Shown here: one piece after another, positions 6,310 to 9,464 of the stretch | Position numbering within the stretch: position 1 is the first letter of the stretch | Layout: every line of letters begins with the position of its first letter | DNA from: Pseudomonadota bacterium | GTDB taxonomy: Bacteria; Pseudomonadota; Gammaproteobacteria; Burkholderiales; SHXO01 | DNA length: 9,464 nucleotides | Assembly: GCA_023430065.1 (NCBI GenBank) | Contig: JAEZCG010000144.1 | Span: forward strand, 1-9,464 | Reading direction: 5' to 3' | Notes under the pieces: model-generated | Database searches by the model: none | What the model saw: only the letters and a program-made list of their open reading frames with translations | What the model was told of the DNA's origin: nothing | Position numbers and translations under genes: made by a program

Positions 6310-6396
6310 CTAGAAGATCAGATCGAACACGCCGATCACCACCAGCAGGCCGATGATGAAGATGATGCCGACGATCCAGCCGATGACCTTGAGCAT
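6310..6396 (-). CDS. 28-residue single-helix membrane microprotein
   Basis: A very short ORF starting at ATG 6396, beginning MLKVIGWIVGIIFIIGLL and ending in GVFDLIF. Nearly the whole peptide is one hydrophobic helix, with a Lys near the N-terminus and a single Asp near the C-terminal end. Its reality is supported by a near-perfect ribosome binding site (GAGGAGGG) about six bases upstream and by an all-aliphatic composition unlike noise in GC-rich DNA. The same frame stays open further upstream to 6570, but that extension overlaps the leader peptide of the divergent gene, has no membrane or domain features and is rejected. It sits 170 bases upstream of the PQQ dehydrogenase on the same strand, so co-transcription is possible, although a separate promoter seems to serve the dehydrogenase. 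I do not recognise a family. It may be a small regulator or a membrane-stress peptide, but no function can be assigned. Confidence 0.6.
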   Translation of the reverse strand: MLKVIGWIVGIIFIIGLLVVIGVFDLIF

Positions 6397-6488
6397 TTGG
6401 AACCCTCCTCTGAGCAGATGACCAGGGGCTTCCGGCAAGAAATGCGCCCTGTCTCCCAGCGCTGGCATGGCGGCATCGGGCGTCGTAC

Positions 6489-6519
6489 TTGACGGCCCCG
6501 ACCGTCCCCGTGCTAGAGT
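6489..6519 (+). promoter_or_regulatory. Promoter of the aromatic attenuator / DAHP synthase
   Basis: TTGACG (6489-6494) matches the -35 consensus at five of six bases, and TGcTAGAGT (TG at 6511, hexamer 6514-6519) is an extended -10 element; the spacer is 19 bases, slightly long. Transcription would begin at about 6526, the A of the leader ATG. GACGG (6491-6495) and CCGTC (6502-6506) form a short inverted repeat over the -35/spacer region and might be an operator. Confidence 0.6.
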
Positions 6520-6525
6520 TCGTTC

Positions 6526-6600
6526 ATGAATCGCACTGCGTTCTTCGGCTTTCACTATTGGTTCTCGCACCGCACCGGCGGAGGAGAGGCAAGCGCGTAG
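6526..6600 (+). CDS. Aromatic-rich leader peptide of the DAHP synthase attenuator
   Basis: A 24-codon ORF beginning MNRTAFFGFHYWFSHR and ending GGGEASA, then TAG. Within eight codons (6541-6564) it has four Phe, one Tyr and one Trp, the products of the pathway whose first enzyme is encoded downstream. This is the signature of a leader peptide for ribosome-mediated attenuation: scarcity of charged Phe-, Tyr- or Trp-tRNA stalls the ribosome in the aromatic stretch and frees the following RNA to form an antiterminator. The His residues beside the aromatics are probably incidental. Upstream of the ATG is only a weak purine stretch (AGAG, 6515-6518) that overlaps the -10 box, so the mRNA may be leaderless. 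The peptide itself probably has no function beyond being translated. Confidence 0.85.
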   Translation: MNRTAFFGFHYWFSHRTGGGEASA

Positions 6601-6636
6601 CCGCAGACGAGCAGACCGAATCCACGAAACCGCCGG
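6575..6636 (+). promoter_or_regulatory. Antiterminator pairing of the attenuator
   Basis: CCGGCGG (6575-6581), inside the last third of the leader ORF, is fully complementary to CCGCCGG (6630-6636), which is also the ascending arm of the terminator. Pairing of the two would block terminator formation. The first segment starts 11 bases past the last aromatic codon, so a ribosome stalled on Phe or Tyr codons leaves it mostly free, while one near the stop codon would partly cover it. Seen by eye; folding energies not calculated. Confidence 0.65.
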
Positions 6637-6657
6637 CCAGCCCCGGCGGTTTTTTTT
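6627..6657 (+). terminator. Intrinsic terminator of the attenuator
   Basis: Arms AAACCGCCGG (6627-6636) and CCGGCGGTTT (6643-6652) form a perfect ten-base-pair stem with a six-base loop. A run of eight T (6650-6657) begins within the descending arm. It is an ideal factor-independent terminator lying between the leader peptide and the DAHP synthase start, where it would stop transcription when aromatic amino acids are plentiful. Confidence 0.9.
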
Positions 6658-6708
6658 GCTCCCGCCGGTTCTGCCAGCCTCCCCTTAATCGCCAGGAGTC
6701 CACAGCAT

Positions 6709-7881
6709 ATGAACGCGCAGTCCGCAGACACCGTCGAGGGTTGCCATGCATCCGCCGAGAAGACCTCGAAAACCGACGACGAGAGGATCCGGAAGGTGAC
6801 CACCCTTCCTCCTCCCGAGCACCTGATACGGTTCTTCCCGATCCGCGGAACCGCCGTGGAGGCGCTCGTCGCGCAGACCCGCAATCGCATCCGCGCGATC
6901 ATGCAGGGCGAGGACGATCGCATCCTGGTCGTCATCGGACCGTGCTCGATCCACGATCCGATTTCGGCGATGGAGTACGCGCGGCGCCTGCTCGGCGTGC
7001 GCGCGAAGTACGCAAGCAACTTGGAGATCGTCATGCGCGTGTACTTCGAGAAGCCGCGCACGACCTTCGGCTGGAAGGGGCTCATCAACGACCCCTGCCT
7101 GGATGGAAGCTACCGGATCGACGAGGGTTTGCGCATTGCGCGCCAACTGCTCATCGACATCAACCGCCTCGGCGTGCCGGCGGCCAGTGAGTTCCTCGAC
7201 GTGATCTCGCCCCAGTACATCGGAGACCTGATCGCGTGGGGGGCGATCGGCGCCCGCACCACCGAGAGCCAGGTGCATCGCGAACTGGCATCCGGGATCT
7301 CGGCCCCGATCGGATTCAAGAATGGCACCGACGGCAACATCCGCATCGCCACCGATGCGATCCAGGCCGCCGGCCGTGGGCACCACTTCCTGTCCGTGCA
7401 CAAGAACGGACAGGTGGCGATCGTCGAGACCCGCGGCAATCGCGACTGTCATGTGATCCTGCGCGGCGGCAAGGTCACGAACTACGATGCGACGAGCGTG
7501 GCGGCCGCCTGCCTCGAACTGGAGGCGACCGGACTACGGGGATCGCTGATGGTGGACTGTTCCCACGCGAACTCGTCGAAGCAGCACGGGCGGCAGCTCG
7601 ACGTAGCTCGCGACATTGCCGCGCAGCTCGCATCGGGCTCCCGCCGCATCTTCGGGGTGATGGCGGAGAGTCACCTGAACGACGGTAATCAGACCTTCAC
7701 CCCGGGCAAGGACGACCCGGCTGCGCTGACTTACGGACAAAGCATCACCGACGCGTGCCTGGGCTGGGAGGACTCGGTCCAGGCGCTGGACGTGCTGGCC
7801 GAGGCGGTCGAGCAGCGACGCATGGCGCTCCAGCGGGGTCATTCCGAGCACCACTCCCATGTCGTTCCGAGCGTAGCGTGA
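6709..7881 (+). CDS. aroG: 3-deoxy-7-phosphoheptulonate (DAHP) synthase, class I
   Basis: A cytoplasmic enzyme that condenses phosphoenolpyruvate with erythrose 4-phosphate to DAHP, the committed step of the shikimate pathway to Phe, Tyr and Trp. At 390 residues it is longer than the usual 350-360. Motifs in order are IGPCSIHD (77-83), KPRTTFGWKG (115-124), GARTTESQVHRELASG (181-196), GFKNGTDGN (202-210), DCSHANSSKQ (283-292), ESHLNDGNQ (320-328) and SITDACLGWE (345-354). The metal ligands expected from E. coli AroG are present as Cys79, His286, Glu320 and Asp348. AGGAG (6694-6698) precedes ATG 6709 by ten bases. The gene is controlled by the attenuator just upstream. The last dozen or so residues (from about GHSEHHSH) are encoded by dispersed repeat DNA and are probably a recent extension. 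Which aromatic amino acid inhibits the enzyme cannot be read safely; the symbol is used for the family as a whole. Confidence 0.95.
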   Translation: MNAQSADTVEGCHASAEKTSKTDDERIRKVTTLPPPEHLIRFFPIRGTAVEALVAQTRNRIRAIMQGEDDRILVVIGPCSIHDPISAMEYARRLLGVRAKYASNLEIVMRVYFEKPRTTFGWKGLINDPCLDGSYRIDEGLRIARQLLIDINRLGVPAASEFLDVISPQYIGDLIAWGAIGARTTESQVHRELASGISAPIGFKNGTDGNIRIATDAIQAAGRGHHFLSVHKNGQVAIVETRGNRDCHVILRGGKVTNYDATSVAAACLELEATGLRGSLMVDCSHANSSKQHGRQLDVARDIAAQLASGSRRIFGVMAESHLNDGNQTFTPGKDDPAALTYGQSITDACLGWEDSVQALDVLAEAVEQRRMALQRGHSEHHSHVVPSVA

Positions 7882-7895
7882 GCGTGGCGAGGAAT
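7838..7895 (-). repeat. Dispersed palindromic repeat, reverse-oriented copy overlapping the aroG 3' end
   Basis: GTCATTCCGAGC (7838-7849) and then a longer copy starting GTCGTTCCGAGCG and ending GGCGAGGAATC (7861-7895) match, in reverse complement, the GGATnCC...GGATGACAC type repeats downstream. The element contains the aroG stop codon (7879-7881), so the end of the protein is written in repeat sequence. Confidence 0.55.
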
Positions 7896-7943
7896 CGTCG
7901 CCATGGACGCAACCCGGTTGCGCGATGGTCGGGTGCATCACTG

Positions 7944-7976
7944 CGAGGATCCCTCGGCTTCGCCTCGGGATGACAC
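7944..7976 (+). repeat. Dispersed palindromic repeat, copy 2
   Basis: CGAGGATCCCTCGGCTTCGC followed by CTCGGGATGACAC. ATCCC pairs with GGGAT and GGC with GCC around a short TTC loop, giving an imperfect hairpin. Similar ATCCCTCGCTTCGCTCGGGATGAC-like elements are scattered through many bacterial genomes. Confidence 0.6.
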
Positions 7977-8002
7977 TGTGGGTTCTATACGTTAGCTACC
8001 AT

Positions 8003-8034
8003 TAGGATTCCTGGGCTTCGCCGCAGGATGACAC
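8003..8034 (+). repeat. Dispersed palindromic repeat, copy 3
   Basis: TAGGATTCCTGGGCTTCGCC followed by GCAGGATGACAC, diverged from copy 2 but with the same layout and the same GGCTTCGCC core and GGATGACAC end. TCCTG pairs with CAGGA. The 174-base gap between aroG and the cupin gene is largely made of these repeats and holds no other gene. Confidence 0.6.
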
Positions 8035-8055
8035 CTAGCCGGTTTCGGCGTTGCA

Positions 8056-8511
8056 TCATCGCTGCTCGGCCGGGATCGAGGTCGCCGGACCCATGCCCCA
8101 TACCTGAATGACGGTTTCCTCATCCTTCGCCCCGTCGTAATGCACCTTGCCGCCGTAGTGGATGACGTACGTGCCTGCCGGTACCGGCACCGTGCTATCG
8201 GGATCGAACTTCTCGCCGGTGCCGAGCCACCACGTTCCTGAGATGACCACGAAGTGCCGGTCGTTCTGGTGGAAGTGCGGGCGGCTCATGTTGCCAGGCA
8301 ACCACCTGAGACGCACGACGTACGGACCCGGCTTGGTCGGATCACCGAACAAGATCGCCTGCTCGTTGGTCCCCGCCGCATTGCGCACCCACTTGATGTC
8401 CGCAGGGGTTTGAAAGTCCACAGCACTTCGGTCGATGTCGGCGTAGCTCGGTGACAGCGACAGCAAGGCGAGGAGCAGGCCGAAGGCGATTGCGCAAGAT
8501 CGTGGATGCAC
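8056..8511 (-). CDS. Exported small cupin-domain protein
   Basis: A 151-residue protein with a signal peptide (AIAFGLLLALLSLSPSYA, cleavage after about residue 24) and one cupin barrel. Cupin motif 1 is seen as GNMSRPHFHQNDRHFVVISG (residues 73-92): His79 and His81 are metal ligands, and His86 probably replaces the usual Glu region. Motif 2 is PAGTYVIHYGGKVHYDG (111-127), with His118 or His124 as a further ligand. A bound divalent metal is likely, but catalysis is not established; sugar-binding or dioxygenase-like roles cannot be separated by eye. GTG 8511 is chosen because AAGGAG lies about five bases upstream and the signal peptide begins there; the longer frame to 8613 adds a prefix with no matching features. 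It is 168 bases downstream of the guanidinium exporter on the same strand, and that gap shows no clear promoter or terminator to me. Confidence 0.83.
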   Translation of the reverse strand: MHPRSCAIAFGLLLALLSLSPSYADIDRSAVDFQTPADIKWVRNAAGTNEQAILFGDPTKPGPYVVRLRWLPGNMSRPHFHQNDRHFVVISGTWWLGTGEKFDPDSTVPVPAGTYVIHYGGKVHYDGAKDEETVIQVWGMGPATSIPAEQR

Positions 8512-8679
8512 GAGGGCTCCTTCCAGAATGGGGACAGACCACGATATTCCCACCATTTCCGCTCCGATGCTCACATCGAGCAGGCGACTGGCGAATCCGC
8601 ATCCGCTCGTCAAACCGGTGCGCGCGTATGGACAATCATCGACACAGGGATAGGAGTGGAACGCGGCAAGTCCGCATCG

Positions 8680-9000
8680 TCATGAAGAAGTCGTGAGCTT
8701 CAACCCCACGATTCCCGCAACGATCGCGGCAATGCTGATGAGTCGGGATGCGCTGACCGGTTCACCGAACAGCAGGATACCGAGCAGCACGGTCCCGACC
8801 GCTCCGATTCCCACCCAGATGCTATAGGCGCTGCCGAGGGGCAGCGAATTCATGGCAATGCCGAGCAACCAGACGCTGACCAGCATCGCCCCGACGGTCC
8901 AGACCGTCGGCCAGGGCCGCGTGAGGCCTTCCGTGTACTTCAATCCCACGGCCCAGCCGACTTCGAACAGGCCGGCGATGAAGAGGATCGTCCACGCCAT
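8680..9000 (-). CDS. gdx: Guanidinium exporter, small multidrug resistance (SMR) family, Gdx/SugE type
   Basis: A 106-residue, four-helix inner-membrane protein of the SMR family, which works as an antiparallel dimer exchanging protons for substrate. The essential membrane-embedded Glu is Glu13, in AGLFEVGWAVGLKYTEG. Helices lie at about residues 2-20, 31-49, 57-76 and 85-102. The GWAVGLKYTEG stretch is typical of the SugE/Gdx subgroup rather than of the Qac/EmrE drug exporters. The decisive evidence is a guanidine-II riboswitch directly upstream, which known biology links to export of guanidinium. AAGGAG (9007-9012) lies six bases before ATG 9000. The length is normal for the family, and the gene is intact. 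Its neighbours (cupin, sensor kinase) show no clear functional link. Confidence 0.92.
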   Translation of the reverse strand: MAWTILFIAGLFEVGWAVGLKYTEGLTRPWPTVWTVGAMLVSVWLLGIAMNSLPLGSAYSIWVGIGAVGTVLLGILLFGEPVSASRLISIAAIVAGIVGLKLTTSS

Positions 9001-9021
9001 GTCGAGCTCCTTCCAGATGAT

Positions 9022-9064
9022 GGGGTCGTCCCCGAACGTGGCGGAGCAGTGAGGTCGTCCTCAC
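9022..9064 (-). promoter_or_regulatory. Guanidine-II (mini-ykkC) riboswitch
   Basis: On the - strand two small hairpins, each with the diagnostic ACGR loop, precede gdx: GTGAGG-ACGA-CCTCAC (9064 to 9049), a 15-base linker, and GGGG-ACGA-CCCC (9033 to 9022). The second hairpin ends nine bases before the AAGGAG ribosome binding site. In known guanidine-II RNAs the two loops kiss when guanidine binds, which exposes the ribosome binding site and turns on translation of the exporter. Confidence 0.93.
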
Positions 9065-9252
9065 ATCCGAGATGGTCCCGCCCGGGCGATGCTATCCGCC
9101 TGCGACGGTTGCGCCGGTTGCCAGATGCTTCGGAAGCCCTCGGGCGCTGTCGATTGGACCGGATCGCGGGCGTGGCACTCGCGATCAACGGCAAAATGCA
9201 CGCAGACCACCGATCACCGATCTCGACAGGATGCTCGCCGAAGCGCTGCGCC

Positions 9253-9464
9253 TCAGGCGCCCTGCTCCTCGGACCTGGTCAGATGGCCGTTTCGGTCTCG
9301 ATGGCGCGCTGGCTCCAGCAGAGGGAAACGCACGACGAACTCGGTGCCCAGATCCAAGCCCTCGCTGTACGCCTTGATCGTTCCGCCGTGCAACGCCACC
9401 CACTTCTTCACCAGGGACAGCCCCAGTCCCATGCCGTTGCACTGCACGCGCGGATCGTCGACCT
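9253..9464 (-). CDS. Sensor histidine kinase, C-terminal end of the ATPase domain, partial
   Basis: The last 69 or so residues of a histidine kinase; the frame is open to the right edge. The visible part is the end of the HATPase_c domain: the G2-box-like GMGLGLSLVKKW, then VALHGGTIKAYSEG and LGTEFVVRFPLL, which form the final helix and strands. About 25 poorly conserved, charged residues follow before the stop at 9253, and there is no attached receiver domain. The sensed signal and partner regulator lie outside the window. The 188 bases between this stop and the riboswitch contain no gene that I can support; they presumably hold the gdx promoter, though I see no convincing -35/-10 pair. Confidence 0.88.
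   Translation of the reverse strand, partial: VDDPRVQCNGMGLGLSLVKKWVALHGGTIKAYSEGLDLGTEFVVRFPLLEPARHRDRNGHLTRSEEQGA

Noticed and set aside
6397..6570. N-terminal extension of the 28-residue microprotein back to 6570.
   Set aside because: It overlaps the attenuator promoter and leader peptide antisense, shows no conserved features, and the ideal ribosome binding site is at the internal ATG 6396.
8451..8696. Small + strand ORF of 81 codons between the cupin and exporter genes.
   Set aside because: Arg-rich with no domain or ribosome binding site, and partly antisense to the cupin signal peptide.
9089..9120. TAGCAT-like -10 box for the gdx transcript on the - strand.
   Set aside because: No acceptable -35 element at 16-18 bases, so the promoter position remains unsupported.

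Overview
The window is GC-rich, densely packed bacterial DNA. It looks like a chromosome segment from a Gram-negative proteobacterium, and I infer betaproteobacterial. The reasons are many Sec-exported periplasmic proteins, a periplasmic PQQ-dependent alcohol dehydrogenase with a c-type cytochrome, CtaG and HupE/UreJ membrane proteins, and an aromatic-amino-acid attenuator in front of a class I DAHP synthase. No tRNA, rRNA, CRISPR array, transposase or phage gene was seen, and no gene-free stretch exceeds about 250 bases.

Left part (1-2727, + strand): a HupE/UreJ-family membrane protein cut by the window edge, a second divergent HupE/UreJ paralogue, a 215-base spacer holding what looks like the decayed first codons of a zinc-type (MDR) alcohol dehydrogenase, a DUF2243 membrane protein and a caa3_CtaG-type oxidase assembly factor. 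These may form one membrane module for metal handling or oxidase assembly. Next come two small exported proteins on the + strand (2795-3746): an NTF2/SnoaL-like protein and a Sel1-like protein. They converge on the next block, with a strong hairpin between them.

Middle (3816-6396, - strand): a quinoprotein alcohol dehydrogenase, about 606 residues, carrying the Asp-Tyr-Asp signature of lanthanide-dependent enzymes, followed by a small cytochrome c that could accept its electrons. Its upstream region has a possible sigma-70 promoter next to a 36-base inverted repeat enclosing a direct repeat. Before that is a 28-codon ORF for a one-helix membrane microprotein with an excellent ribosome binding site.

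Right part: divergently on the + strand is a complete transcription attenuator (6489-6657): promoter, 24-codon leader peptide rich in Phe/Tyr/Trp, antiterminator segment and intrinsic terminator. It controls the DAHP synthase that begins the shikimate pathway. The end of that gene and the following spacer are invaded by short dispersed palindromic repeats. On the - strand follow an exported cupin, an SMR-family exporter preceded by a textbook two-hairpin guanidine-II riboswitch (hence a guanidinium exporter), and the C-terminal end of a sensor histidine kinase cut by the right edge.

The RNA-level controls (aromatic attenuator, guanidine-II riboswitch) and the DYD-type quinoprotein unit are the most informative elements. 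All functional calls rest on motif recognition by eye; no database search was run.
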